Shown in pieces: positions 1-11,865 of a stretch of 64,000 nt of DNA. The notes under the pieces are model-generated. The model saw nothing but the letters and a program-made list of their open reading frames with translations. It ran no database searches and was not told where the DNA came from. This DNA is from Sipunculus nudus (Eukaryota; Annelida; Sipuncula; Golfingiida; Sipunculidae). The translations under genes were made by a program, and so were the position numbers. Every line of letters begins with the position of its first letter. The first letter of the stretch is position 1. The stretch spans positions 56,441,870-56,505,869 of the forward strand of contig CM049307.1 of assembly GCA_026874595.1 (NCBI GenBank), in the 5' to 3' direction.

Positions 1-641
1 TCCGTTCAGATGCTCAGCCTGGACAAAACAGGGGTTTTCGCTGCTGTGGACCTGCAAGGGACTATGGGAATGTTTAGGTTTGTGGTTGCATTCAAACCGA
101 ATGTGCAGTCCATCTTCTGCAAACCGCAGACAATGTCTTTTGCCATGTTAGGGGATCTCATCCAAGGCCACAATGGTAACAGCTGTCCTTGGATCTGGTT
201 ACACCAGCAGCAAATGACGTAACTCAAGACGACACGAGAGGGATTGCTCAATAATGGGTGTTGTGTTGTAGGCACATCAGGGGAGTGTCAACGAGGCATG
301 AACAGTCGCTATATAAACATTCGGCCTGGTATACTGTCTTTAACAAGCATCGTCTGGAATTGTAGGGAATGGAATAGGATCCTCACTACATCCTCACCAA
401 TAAAACTGGAAATTATGGGTTTTAAGAATTCTCAGATACGGTTCATTTGTAGCCTAACCATTGCTTGAATTGCTTCAATAAATTGCTATGATAGAACTAC
501 AGCTTGATTAACATAAATAAGAATGTCTAAGCTTTGAGAGTAAGCAGGTGATGTGGTTCATGTTGTATACTTCCACTAATAGGATATTTACTCCGGCTTG
601 GTACTATTATTGATTATCCCTTGTGGACTACACTGACTTAC
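1..641. other. Start of window, intron of P450 copy A or flank; no gene recognised
   Basis: After the exon 7 donor of copy A this stretch should be intron. It contains no sequence like the next P450 exon (the F..P..VP..S.FG exon seen in B and C). Open frames of 70-90 codons exist on both strands in 1-470 but match no family I know. The base composition of 1-230 is less AT-rich than the rest, so an old repeat or transposon piece is possible. Confidence 0.4.
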
Positions 642-3600
642 CGTACAGGACAAGCATAGCCCTTGTTGGTTGAGAGTCTCGGAAAATTTGTTTTGAGCTG
701 GTAAGTACCGGATGCCCCGTGTCGTTCAGTGTGTCGATATCGACACCTAGCACAGAGGAGAACACTGCGTCCATGGAACACGCGAAGCACAACCTGACAA
801 AAAAAAATGATTGATAAGTTCTTTCACACTCAATTACACCCTTATGACACTCGTTCACAGTAAATTGAACTCGCTCATGGATGGCACCTTTACCGTGAGC
901 GCGACCACATTCCGTATTTTACATTTTATCTGTTGTGCGAGGGTTAACTGATCTATCTTGGGTTTCGTCAAATTTAAAGATTCTTTCACCAGGCAAGTTA
1001 AGTACACATGAAATACAGTATTCTGTGCTTGTACTATAATAGGTAATGCTTAGATTTTGCTCTGGGCCCGATCAATGGCGCATATGAAAATCTAAACATA
1101 CCGTCTTGCTCTACAATCAGAAATCAAAATCACGACAAACAGTAATAAAAAATCTCATTCTTCTCTCCTTGATTGCGAGTTATCGAGCATGCGCAATGTC
1201 GTACCTTCGGGCACACGGGCTTGTTACACGGTTAACATTATAATTTGGGATTTCTTACTCCAGAACATTAAACCCTTCTTGTATCCCGACGTTTCTGTCA
1301 ACATTTCTATTCAGTCTTTCGACGCAAGTTTGTATCGAGCCCCACATCTGCAAGAATCCAGATTATTCTGTTGCACAAACGAGACAGATATACGTGGCAA
1401 ATACGACATGACGTAGATTATCTTTTAAATGCTTTAAACAAATCTAAAATTCATTCCGTAAAATATTCGTTCATGCTGTATATTATATTCAGCATTCTAT
1501 GCAGTTTATCTAATAATGTATGCGTTTCTTCATCGGTATAATCCATGATATTATTGGCACTGCTTACAAAATGAGAATGAAAGGCGTAAATACTAACATG
1601 AATTTTGGTTTAACTATGTCACAATAAGGAGTCCTTACGGGTATGAAAAAAGATTATAATTAGTTGTATGTTTAAAGGAATCTGTAGAGCTAAGCAGAAT
1701 TTTCATTAAAGGATTTCTATTTTAACCTGGAACCGGGAAAACCAGTTAAACTTTTATAAAAATGCTGCTTATTCCTGCGGATATTTCATAACGTGCCATA
1801 CCGGTTGTTGGTTATTACATTAATTACAAGTAGCAATACAAATAAGCATTATACAAAATTACTGACTACGTTGTCTTTGCCTACAAAGCCCCGCCGGAAT
1901 TAGACTTCATGTGTGTACACAATGCCCCGCTTAAAGTTTGTTAAAAATTGCGAACAGGCAAACGAACCAGCGAAAGAAGGGGAAACATAATAACTTGTCC
2001 TCCAGGCAGAGGTATACATACATACCTTCTTGGTTCTCCCCTTCGTAAAAGGAGGTGTCATTAGGTACCTGAGTCTGCGCCACCTGGCGCCTTTGGAGAA
2101 AAACAGTATCAAGTCAAATATTTCGTTGATTGGCAGGACCTGCAAAATAGACATTAGTAGTAAGATGTTTTACGTTTGATATTTAGATTTGCACACGGGT
2201 TGAAAAATATCAAATTTAACCTGGGCATTCATGGACGTGATGTTGAAGATTTTTGCTTCACTTTTTCAAGACGAATCGAAAAGTGACCTACCTGACACTC
2301 ATCGTTGTAGTCGTAATATCCCTTGACATCACGGCTATAATGATACAGCTTCCATGATTTTATGTTGTGAAAACACTAATATCCATTAGTGCATCATAAA
2401 TCCAAGACTCGATCTAGAAAGGATTATCGGGGTTACGAATCCCCTTCAATACTTGAGATTCGAATCTCTGTTTCTCCACGAAGCTTCAAACACATTAAAT
2501 AAATTCATTTCAGATATACCATAAAACTATAAGTTAATCGCCTTATACTATAATATTTGATTTGAAATGAGATTTCTGTTAAAAAAATTACAATACTGTT
2601 TAAGCCGATTAACCCCGTCCACCTGGGGCCCAAGGAGGGCTCCATTAAAAAGATAGTACTTTTATGCAAGCTCTGGTAAGGCACCAATTTGGCATGGACG
2701 GGTTTACGGTATACTAAGGTCCACTGACGTGGTCACTGGCGCCTGCACGGCTAATGAGTTTCTGAGATCTATGCGGCTACTATTAGTACTAACGACTCAG
2801 AGCGGGACCTAGTTGATCGCAATAAAACCAGGACCCTTCCGAGTAGTACAACAGCCATGAAACCACGGAGTGCTGCCCTAGCGAACGGTACCTTTCAAAG
2901 AGCTCATTTCAGGGGAAAGTAGGGGTCAGCTTGAGGTTGATACGTGAACTGTATGCAATACTGCAAGCAAAACTCCTCGGAAACTCGTTGCCGATTGATT
3001 GAAGATGGTTGATAAGGATTGACGACGGGTAATCAGGTTTGAGTACAGTCTAGGCCTCACTTACCACGCCCTTCTAGGGTATCCCACGGTTCAGACACGG
3101 CAAGCCAGAACGTGGTATTTTGCACGTGATGCACAATGCACGTGATGAAATTGAATACGACGTTCTCCTGAAGTTCGCGTCGCATTCTTCTCGTGGTATT
3201 TCACGTCCATCTACACCACTCTTACGTTGTATTACGGTTATTACCACGTTCTCCCACGGTAAAACGTGGTTTGACGTATAAGAACGCATATAGACCCCAT
3301 CCTGAGCCAATTTCTGGCTACGTTCTCGTCACGGTACTGTTATAGGTATTCACGTTCACCTACGGCAGTAACACGGCAGCGACATGCTGCTCCATCCTGC
3401 GGCAATGGCCATCTTCTGGGTTGATAGGAGGATTTGCCGTTGCCATATTCCCAGGGTTTGATACGAGAAATTAGTCAAATATGTCAAGAGGTGCATCTTC
3501 ATACAAGGGGCCACTTTATGAACATTTCAAAGAGAACGTGGACCCCTCACAACCACCCACGCCCATTCACGACGTGCAAGTCCTCCACGACGTGCAAGAA

Positions 3601-6274
3601 CGTGCTGACCCATAGAGCTCGTTTCAAATTAGGCCCAGGCTAAATTATGTTTGACCGGGATTAAATACGAATTCCAATCGTTATGCCATCCGAACGCACT
3701 TGACTATAGCCTAAATGGAATTCCCTCGAATGGCCGCTAAGTCCCTAGAATAAAGCCTTTACTGTTTTGTCGCCAAAGTTCTTTATGAGAACCTGGTTAA
3801 GTATATCTGTATCAGCAACGACAAGGGAGAGCTTCCGCCCCTCTCGTGCTAAACAATCTAAATAAAATAAGACGAACCTTCTTATTTTCAAAGGTGTATA
3901 TAGTGAAATATCGGATCCCCCCACCCCCGCTCTTGGCTTTTACATGATGTGGACCGAAATATCATGATATTATATCTTATGAGGACACACGTGGCATCGG
4001 TCCCTTCAGGATCAAAAGGGAAATACCACCGTCAATCGTAGTAAAGAATAGCGGGACTTACCGTTCTGTCAGTAAAGTCGTCGAAGTTTCTGATGAGAAT
4101 TTGCTTTAGTATCTCTGCGTCTGCCACGACAAGGGATGGCTTCCGTCCCTCGTATACTCTACGGTGAAACAGTGTCAAAATATAATGATATCTACTTATT
4201 TTCTTGTTTCTGTAACATAAGACATATGAATCAAGGGAATAATCCCCTCCCCCAACCCCCGAAATTATAAGCACTGTGGACACAATGGACACAGATTAGA
4301 ATTATTACCATTTTGTTGATAATAATATTTCATGAAAGCTCTTCCGATTTAGAGCACAGTTAAGAGACCATGAACGGATATTAATATTAAATGTCAGAAG
4401 CTTCTCCAAGAAAAGAGAAGGATATCAAGGGTATTCAAAACAGTGAACTCTTACTGCAAACATGTTACTCCATGTGGCCCGAGGGAACTTTTAAAGATAT
4501 ATCTGTTTTTTGCTCTGTTCGAAGATCCGGAAATGGCATATGCATTGTTCAAATAATGTATATATTTTTTGTCAAAAAAGGTCTCGATATATTTAACGTA
4601 AACATTTTTGATTGAAAAATACTGTAAAAAGACAATCAAAGTTCGCAATTGATACAATCTTTGGCAAGGACGCTCTGAATTTCTATCTCACCTGAACACC
4701 TTCCCGTACAACTTGATATTCTCCATATCCTTGGTCCAAAAGTCCTGAAAAATATTCAAACCGAGACCAAAAGTAAAAGTTTTGTAATAATGTACTTTAG
4801 TGTCTGTTATTATTCAGGTTACTGTTTGTTTTTCGTTTATAATTAATATGTATAATATTTATAATTTTCTGCCTTTAAGATGAGTATCAGTTAATGATTA
4901 TCGGTACTTCGGTACCACCTACTTACTTAGAGCCTGATTCTTAAAAATGTATATCTGCTCATTTTACTGTTTAGAAAGTTCCTACTGGTCGGTAAAAAAA
5001 ATGATGCAGCTTCTGTCATTCAAAGTATAACCCTAACCTTCAGTAATGCTTATTCCTAATTGTTATAAGCTATTCGCAGGATAATCGCAGGATAACGAAA
5101 TTGTTTAACTTTTACTTTAATCACTCCCATGATGTATTTGTGGAACAGTGTTTTTTTTATATAAACCAAGAGGACAGTGTGCAACTCCCATTTGCGGAAA
5201 GTTTTCGAAATATTACCTACCTTGGAGAAAAACAGTCCAACCATGCCTAGGAGTGGAAGGCACCTGGGGCCAGGAATGTGGGCTAAGTCCCGATTAAGCA
5301 GAGACCACACGGAGTACCTGATTAAAAGTTAAAATTGAAATAAAATTGGGTTAATAAAAAGGAGAACAATATATGGTAAGACAGATTGTGTCATATTTTA
5401 TATCTTTATAAGCATCTCTTATTTCAGTGGTTTTTATTAAATCTCAAAATAGAAGATTTACATTGCTAAATGACGTATAGCTTACCTGAGTCACTCATTA
5501 GTATTTTATTTACCTATTTTCGTGTTTATTTGGCAGTTTACGAGAAATCAACGATAAACTTTGTTAAAATTTACACTTTATGGGCCCTGTTAATTTGATA
5601 AATAATTTAGGATGACCAAAACTCAGTAAAAATTATTTTGGCACGGTAAGGTACATTCTCAATAAGAGTCATATAAACAGGATAAAAAGTACTACTATTA
5701 CTACTACTACTACTACCATCACCACCACCACGACTTCTACTACTGATAATAATAATAATAATAATGATATTAATAATAATAATAAGAGTAATAAGAACAG
5801 TAATAACTAGAACTTTAAATTTCAGGAATACCATATATTTGATCCTTAATATTAGATGCTCTCATAAACGTGTTTGTATTCACTTATTCTGCCGATATTC
5901 TGAGGATAATTCATGCATAGATGCCTGTACGTTTGTACATTTGTCCTTCCTGATCCAGGATCATTAGGCGATTCGATTCTCCCTTGACCCATTTGAGAAA
6001 TTCCCTGATAATTTCATGAGATTCCTTTGTCGATCGCGGGAGTTATGTTGTGAACAACACATAAACTGGCACAAATACACACAAACATACACTAACGGGA
6101 ATGAAGCCATACACTCATGGTGGAGGCAATAATCTAATAATATAATACTATAATAATAATAAGAATCACCAATAATAAGAATCCTTATACATACCCAACA
6201 AGGAGAACAATTAATCCAATCATGACATTTGTTATCCCAAAGGAAGGGAACCAATGGAAGAACTCAATCCACAT
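642..6274 (-). CDS. Cytochrome P450 copy A (CYP3/thromboxane-synthase-like), 5' seven exons, partial
   Basis: Membrane-bound heme monooxygenase of the CYP3 clan. Exons on the minus strand are 6195-6274, 5221-5317, 4692-4744, 4062-4158, 2026-2139, 1259-1347 and 642-793. All have GT-AG borders, and exon lengths (80, 97, 53, 97, 114, 89, 152) equal those of copy B. The start (MWIEFFHWFPSFG) leads into a hydrophobic anchor (GLIVLLVG), then a proline-rich hinge HIPGPRCLPLLG. Exon 4 reads VYEGRKPSLVVAD. Exon 5 holds the C-helix heme-contact motif ARWRRLRYLMTPPF, and exon 7 the segment VFSSVLGVDIDTL before the F-G region. Exon 7 ends with a good donor, but the I-helix, K-helix and heme exons are not in the window, so they lie left of base 1 or are lost. 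No frame break is seen in the visible part. A decayed duplicate of exon 4 lies in the next intron. Family assignment is firm; subfamily and substrate are unknown. Confidence 0.85.
3060..3640. other. ACGTG/CACGT-rich block inside intron 4 of P450 copy A
   Basis: A less AT-rich stretch with many ACGT cores, including two CACGTG E-boxes (about 3123 and 3140), ACCACGTT...AACGTGGT as an inverted pair (3242-3271) and CACGACGTGCAAG (about 3570 and 3588). It may be a cluster of bHLH-PAS type sites or the remains of a short tandem repeat. No coding frame is convincing. Confidence 0.35.
3763..3848 (-). pseudogene. Decayed duplicate of P450 exon 4 in intron 4 of copy A
   Basis: This minus-strand stretch translates in part to GRKLSLVVADTDILNQVLIK, clearly matching exon 4 of the same gene (GRKPSLVVADAEILKQILIR). 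It has an acceptor-like TTTAG and a weak donor GTAAAG. The reading frame is broken by two extra bases near its start, and nine bases are missing near its end. Flanking intron sequence is also shared with exon 4 (C-rich stretch at about 3915 versus 4245), so a segment of about 300 bp was duplicated. It is unlikely to be spliced into a working protein. Confidence 0.75.
5689..5779. repeat. Trinucleotide microsatellite (ACT/ACC/AAT)
   Basis: Runs of ACT, then ACC, then AAT triplets in intron 1 of P450 copy A. Short open frames through it are repeat artefacts. Confidence 0.85.
5880..6130. repeat. Dispersed repeat family R1, copy 1
   Basis: Shares a stretch beginning near a TTCATGCATAGATG-like motif and ending with a CA-rich tract, ACGAACGGGAATGA-like, CCCTCCTGGTGGAGGC-like sequence with 27130-27530 and 31805-32110. 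All three copies lie in P450 introns. No coding capacity is seen; it is probably a short non-autonomous element. Confidence 0.6.
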
Positions 6275-6339
6275 TCTGATATCAATGCACGTTGCTTGCA
6301 CACTCCTTCGTCACGATCAAAACCCCCAGATCCTGCTTC

Positions 6340-6447
6340 TTGAAACTTGTTATTTATGTGTTAGTGCGTCGTGTAAACACAGGCACGCGGTAGCCAAGCA
6401 TATCCAGGGCCCAAGAAAATTACGGGAGCCTGACTAAATATAAATAG
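6340..6447 (-). promoter_or_regulatory. Probable promoter of P450 copy A with block conserved in copies P and B
   Basis: About 70-170 bases upstream of the start codon. It contains a block (6391-6447) whose core CATATCCAGGG...CGGGAGCCTGAC..ATATAAATA is repeated upstream of copies P (9870-9923) and B (19416-19470). A TATA-like ATAAATA lies near 6347. Conservation across three gene copies while surrounding DNA has diverged suggests function; this is inference. Confidence 0.5.
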
Positions 6448-6881
6448 TTCAGCTGTGGTTGCATGCGCTTTTTCCCGGCAACATGCTAGCACACTGTCTC
6501 TCTCGTTACACCAATGCAGAAAGCACTCTGGTTCACAAGCGCTTGACACTGCATTCAGCCTGTGAGCGATATTATAAGTGTCATTCGGTCCCTCCCACCG
6601 GCACGTGTCTATCCGACGATCCCACTTGTTTAATCTGGTTTCTAAGCTTTGGCTGTAAGGCACTATTCAACACTGTGCACTTTAAATTCGGCATGACCAA
6701 TAGCTCATAACAAATCTTCCGCCATGGTCGCTTCCACAACGGCTTTTATCGATTGACCCCTTAAGGGTTGGATGATGCCATCTTGGCTTGAAAGTTCATG
6801 CCGAGACTTGGTTATGACTGTCCATGCATAATAAAAATAAGGAGTAACAGGCCATGTTGTGCGGATTTCTTCAAACACATA

Positions 6882-7089
6882 GCAGTGGCGGATCCCGGGG
6901 GGGGGGAGAAGGGGGGTGGGGTGTCAAGGGGTCCTGACCCCCTTTTTTTGGTCGAAACCTATTTAGGGTTTCAAACCAAATTTTTCGACCCTGACCCCTC
7001 CTTCTTGGACCAGAGGATCTTTTATTATGTTTCTTTCAGTCTTCCTGGGCGTGACCCTCCTCTTTCCAAAATCCTGGATCCGCCCCTGC
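6882..7089. mobile_element. Short inverted-repeat transposon (MITE), about 208 bp
   Basis: Begins with GCAGTGGCGGATCC and ends with GGATCCGCCCCTGC, inverted repeats of 14 bases with one mismatch. The interior is G-rich then C-rich and non-coding. The flanking bases are too simple to define a target duplication. Confidence 0.7.
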
Positions 7090-7094
7090 ATAGG

Positions 7095-7720
7095 GATATG
7101 TTGCCTAATTAACTTAAGAGGTTCAGTGTGTAAAGCTGATCCAATAATTAAACTACCCTATTTTGTAAGCGGAATACAAACAACTGCATATTAATTCAGT
7201 ATACTGAGGCCAGCACCGGCTAATTATAAACTGGACTAATTATAAACTGCCAATGCGTATACTTATTTAAAGTAAATAATTAAGTCGAGGAGGGAGATAT
7301 TTCTGGTATATTTAATTACAATTGTAACAGGTGTCCCAGATGCGGTTGAGTATACGATTGTGTGTGTTAGTGAATAACATTAATTTACGCCTTCAGTGGT
7401 CTAATTATGTTTAATATTATCGATAGGCGTTATTATCTCAATGCGCATTCACCGGATGTCACGCCGTAATATGAACAATCAAGGAATCTACTTATTGATA
7501 AATGTCAGTGGTAAATGCAGAGGACGGCCGGAGGATCAATTTTATGTGTACAAGGCTTGACGTAACAACCCATAAAACCGACTGAAATCAAATTCGAATA
7601 TGTTACATTTATAAAATAGACGAGTAAGAATAACATTAAAGGTTATTGCATAATGTGTATTACTGTTGGTTTGCTTTGTTTAAACGACAAGACAATAAAC
7701 TTATTACCAATATGATAGGA
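7095..7720. repeat. Segmental duplicate of the 3' flank of P450 copy B
   Basis: This stretch, downstream of the relic gene P, aligns with 10685-11300 downstream of copy B. Shared landmarks include AAGCTGA.CCAA.AATTAAA, TTATAAACTG and ACAGGTGTCCCAGA. It shows that the array grew by duplication of whole gene units including 3' flank. Confidence 0.65.
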
Positions 7721-7878
7721 GAAATTTCTTACATGTTTGAATCTTGTTTAGTCATTATAGATACGAGAAAAAAAAGTGTAATTTCTTTTAGATTTATATT
7801 ATATTTTTGTTAAACAATAAGGTTAACATTAAGAAGTTTTATATTAAAGTCTCAAAGTCCAGTATGTGTCCTGGTCAG

Positions 7879-7884
<6 letters not shown>

Positions 7885-7940
<56 letters not shown>
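7885..7940. repeat. (AT)n microsatellite
   Basis: Uninterrupted AT dinucleotide array of about 28 units. Confidence 0.95.
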
Positions 7941-7943
<3 letters not shown>

Positions 7944-8110
7944 CAAATTGTGGATTTTTAAACTTTCTTTAATGTCCTTGTGAACACGTACATCAAACGA
8001 AAACAGTGCGGCAAAAATCGCACAATATACTCATACATGAATCATTATGAATTCAAACTAAACATTGTTAAATGGGTAACATTTTACGCATACTCTGTCC
8101 CAATCACTTT

Positions 8111-8266
8111 GACCATACTGGCGACCATGAACTTCCTCTCAAAGAAAAGCTAGATCTGATCAGGAAGAGTGACGGGAACGGCAGCCGACAGCTAGCAGAA
8201 ATCTATGGTGTCGGCCGAACCCATGTTCAAAATATACTTTAGAGTAAGCGAGAGATCATGGAACAG
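8111..8266 (+). pseudogene. Relic of a pogo/Tigger-type transposase, DNA-binding domain
   Basis: The frame starting at 8123 reads HELPLKEKLDLIRKSDG and then SRQLAEIYGVGRTHVQNIL followed by a stop and SKREIMEQ. This matches the N-terminal CENP-B/psq helix-turn-helix of Tigger transposases in spacing and key residues (KL..I, S...A..Y.V....V..IL). The stop codon and the absence of any DDE domain nearby show that it is dead. Confidence 0.7.
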
Positions 8267-8391
8267 TTATTTACAGTTTATTGATAACAGTAATTATACT
8301 AATTCTCTGTAAATACGTTTATTTTGTTTATTGTAATAAAGATTTGAACTTGGTTTCGTGTTACATTTTAACCCCCCTATCCTAGCCTAGT

Positions 8392-8447
8392 CCTGTATTA
8401 ACGGCCACTTTCCTTTCATCCAGTCCCGATGGTGACCGTAATACAGG
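8392..8447. mobile_element. Inverted repeat resembling Tigger transposon ends
   Basis: CCTGTATTAACGGCCAC and GTGACCGTAATACAGG face each other across 23 bases. Such TATTACGG-containing ends are typical of Tigger elements and fit the transposase relic just upstream. Confidence 0.45.
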
Positions 8448-8455
8448 CGTTCTAC

Positions 8456-8461
<6 letters not shown>

Positions 8462-8497
<36 letters not shown>

Positions 8498-8509
8498 TAT
8501 ATATATATT
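8462..8509. repeat. (AT)n microsatellite
   Basis: AT array with one interruption. Confidence 0.9.
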
Positions 8510-8721
8510 ACAAAAGTATCTCTTACGCTTCTCTCGCGGGAGGGAATTCCGTATTTTCTTCACTATGGCTATACACTTTCTATACACTTTAATATAATCG
8601 TCTGAATGTGCTATATAGGAAACTTAAAGCAAAAGGTGAGAATGAAGGATGATCAGATTATGGAAATCCTATTGTATGTGATGATTATATTACATATAGA
8701 TAGCATAAACTGTATCTTATC

Positions 8722-9746
8722 TTATCTATGTCGATCCACTCCGATCCACATTCTGTTTTTGTAAAGTTCAGTTGCACCTGAAACATCAATCAAGGCCGTC
8801 TGCAACTATATTAAATATTTCTTCAGGAAACGTGGACAACCCATCTTGGTTAAACTTCTTATGATCGGTACTCAAACAGGATATAAACAAGAAAGAGATA
8901 AACATTAATTATCATGCAGTTAAAAATCAACGAAAGCTAAAACCATCATTCTGAATGAAAATCAACTTAATATAGTCAAATGATACTAAACGAAACGGAC
9001 CTGTTTTGGCCGGTAGGGGATAATTTTATATTCCTGGATTTGCTGTAACTCCGGCTATTTCTGCTACTATTCAAAGGTTTTTACAACGTCATTTACAATA
9101 AAGGTAATAAGCACAACAGTTTAATCTTATGAGATTTTTCAGTTTAAACCTACCTTGGAGAAAGAAAGCTTTAACATGGAGAAGAAGGCCATTGTCCTTG
9201 GCCAGAGAGGGAGTCAGGTGGTGGTAAAGTAGGGGCCACATAAAGTACCTGGTTGTGATGATGGATGAAAGACAACCTAAATGAGCAATTATGAGAACCC
9301 AATGAAGTATTTTACATAGTCTGTGTTTCAAATGTAAAACTTGTTTCCGGAACAACATGATTCATTTTGAAATAAATTGGCTCACGTATTTCAAGAATCC
9401 GGAATGAAGTGTGGACAGTTTAGGTGGACATGGGTTGACTGTGTTGTAAATATTTACCAATGTTCCTTAATATTCCCCTTGCTGTGGACATCTATTCGTG
9501 TGATTCATTAAAATATGGTAATCAACCTTTTTGGTATATAGTGTCAGCTGCGTCCCAATGTGTGCATGTCGTCTAATAATTCTCTTATTATTATTCATCA
9601 ACATTTAAGGTGTTTACTGCGTCCTATTTTTCCCTGGGTGGATATATTTATATATATAGAATAACACCAAGACGAGAAAAGTCGATCAAAAAATTAAAAG
9701 GCGTCATTCTTAAAATCGGGAACCTGTGAATCCATTCGGTCCACAT
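8722..9746 (-). pseudogene. P450 pseudogene copy P: exons 1, 2 and last exon only
   Basis: Three exon remnants of the same P450 family lie in order on the minus strand. Exon 1 is about 9667-9746 (MWTEWIHRFPILR), with its donor changed from GTAAGT to GTTATT. Exon 2 (9154-9248; YFMWPLLYHH) is 95 bp instead of 97, a two-base deletion that shifts the frame. The terminal exon is 8722-8799 (ELYKNRMWIGVD, stop TAA). Only about 350 bp separate exon 2 from the terminal exon, so exons 3-13, including the I-helix and heme exons, were deleted. A TATA promoter like that of copy B is retained upstream. No functional P450 can be made. Confidence 0.8.
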
Positions 9747-9830
9747 TCAGAGAACGAAACGAAGCAATCTGCCTGTGCCGACACGCTTGCGTCACATATG
9801 TTGAACTGTGGCCTCTAAACGCTCTCCAGC

Positions 9831-9923
9831 CTTATAAATACGATTTGTGGTGCACAAATTGATAGTGATAACGAACATATCCAGGGTTCAGGTTAGTCAC
9901 GGGAGTCTGACGTATAATTAAAC
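9831..9923 (-). promoter_or_regulatory. Retained promoter of P450 relic P
   Basis: TATA box GTATTTATAAG (9831-9841) lies 85 bases upstream of the old start codon, as in copy B, preceded by the conserved block 9870-9923 (core ATATCCAGGGTTCAGGTTA). The sequence GGTTCAGGTTA on the plus strand resembles two direct nuclear-receptor half-sites. Confidence 0.5.
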
Positions 9924-11575
9924 TAACTTGGGGTCACGGAAGATGTGTTAAACCCAGGAGGAGGACTCCATTAGATATTATTACTCCTTGAATTACTGAT
10001 TTACCTGTTTTCATGATTCAGCATGTGGAGCTTAGTTATATCGTTGCATAAGTTCCACTTCCATTCAACTATGACTTACATGCTAGAAACAAGAAACATT
10101 TGTTTGGTTTGACATACATTCATCGTATTTAAGCCGTCTGCATTATTTTTGAGATTTTTATTTTTACTTCTGTAGTTCCTTAATTTTCTTGTAGTACTGA
10201 GCATGGTGCAGCTGTATTCATATGATTGATGATGGCTGTGCTAGAGTAAAAGTATCATACCAGGAGACAGGAACTTTGAAACAGCAACTTACAGTAACCA
10301 ACAAAAAGGAAGAAATCAACGCATCAGCGGCAGTGCCTTAGTAACCCTAGATAAAAGTACTCAACATAGGACTTTAAAACATAGTTAAATCACAAATCCC
10401 TAAATAAATTCAGTGACTAAATAAAGAAAGTATGTGTACAATAAACACTCACAGCTGTCCCTTTGAAAAGCAAATTATGTATATTAAAGTAATCAATTGA
10501 CAATGAACTCATCAACCTGTTGCTAGTGTCCCATAATTAGTAAATATTCCAACGACAATTTTAAGTTCGGCTGATGAAATTTTGGAGCGAAAGTTCTGCC
10601 GAGACTTCGTTGTATTAATTTTGCATTATGAAATTAGCAACAGACAAGTTCATGCGAATCTCTCCAGAAACCAACTGATGTGTGGCCTTATTGGTTTAAC
10701 AGGGTCAATGTATTAAGCTGACCCAACAATTAAATTATGTTGATTCGTGACCAGAATACTTACAAACAAATACATATTCAGGTTACTAAGGACTGCTTAT
10801 TATAAACTGGGCTTCACTTTTAATGTAATGCAACTGTTTATACCTGAATACTGTAAATAAATATTAAGTTGAAGAAGGAACATTTTTTTGGGATATTTAT
10901 TGCATCTCCAATAGGTGTCCCAGACGCGCTTATGTCTGTCAAAGAATAATATTAAATAATGCCCTTTTATTGACTTAGCTTTATGATAGCAATAGAGCGT
11001 TTCTTCATCAGCTGAAAAGCCAAAATATATATAAACCATGTTTCTTGTTAAAAAGTGAAAACGTGAAATGCTTTATACCAAAAAATGCCAGTGGAAAAGA
11101 TATTATGTGGATCCACTCAAGTGATCGAATGATAAAACGTAGAAATAAACTCTAATCATATTCAAACATGTTGCATTTATCATATAGACGTGTAACAATA
11201 GCTAGAAATGTTTTAGAGAATTTATGTTACAATTAAGATCATAACTAAAATGACAAGGGAGCTTTCTTAGCTGTTAGAATCTCATTCAGTTATAACAGAT
11301 CCAACACAAAATAAAACATCATTTATAAAGATATCAATTTATTTCCTCGCGATCAATTGAACTTTAAGAATTGTAATATTTTATTCTCAACGTCCCATGA
11401 ATGTCCTGGCTATAAATTCCCTAATATTTATAACTTAAATATCAGGGTTACGTCCTTTGCGGAAGTGCCTTCTTCATTGTCATCCCGTAGACTATATGCT
11501 TGTATATAAACGAATTATATGGTATAGTAAACTGAATGAGGAGGCCGGATTGAAGGACTACACGGGTCATGGCAT
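9924..11575. other. Intergenic: 3' flank of P450 copy B; no gene
   Basis: AT-rich. The right half (10685-11575) is the 3' flank of copy B, duplicated at 7095-7720. I see no coding frame with family resemblance. Confidence 0.6.
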
Positions 11576-11823
11576 TCAGCGATGATCGACTTTGATCCAT
11601 AATCCGTGTTTGTAAAGATCAGGTGCACCGGAACCATCAGAAAAGGCCGTCTGCAAGTACATTAAATATTTCCTTCGGAAACGTGGACAAACCATCTTTG
11701 TTAAACTTGTTATAACCAGTACTCAAGAAAAAATGTGTCTAGAAAGTTCGCTGAAGTCAGCAACAATTACCAATATATGTATATAATGATTAAACATTGC
11801 ACGTCAGCTTAAATGGGCTTAAA

Positions 11824-11865
11824 GCATGGCATTCAGTTTACTAGTATAAAAACTGAATACCATGC
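11824..11865. repeat. Short near-perfect hairpin in last intron of P450 copy B
   Basis: GCATGGCATTCAGTTT (11824-11839) and AAACTGAATACCATGC (11850-11865) pair with one mismatch across a ten-base loop. Confidence 0.6.

Noticed and set aside
10-222. Plus-strand frame of 70 codons at the window start as a gene
   Set aside because: No start context, no recognised domain, and the antisense frame is longer; kept only as unassigned sequence.
1189-1416. Plus-strand open frame of 75 codons
   Set aside because: It is the antisense shadow of P450 copy A exon 6 (1259-1347), which has splice sites and homology on the minus strand.
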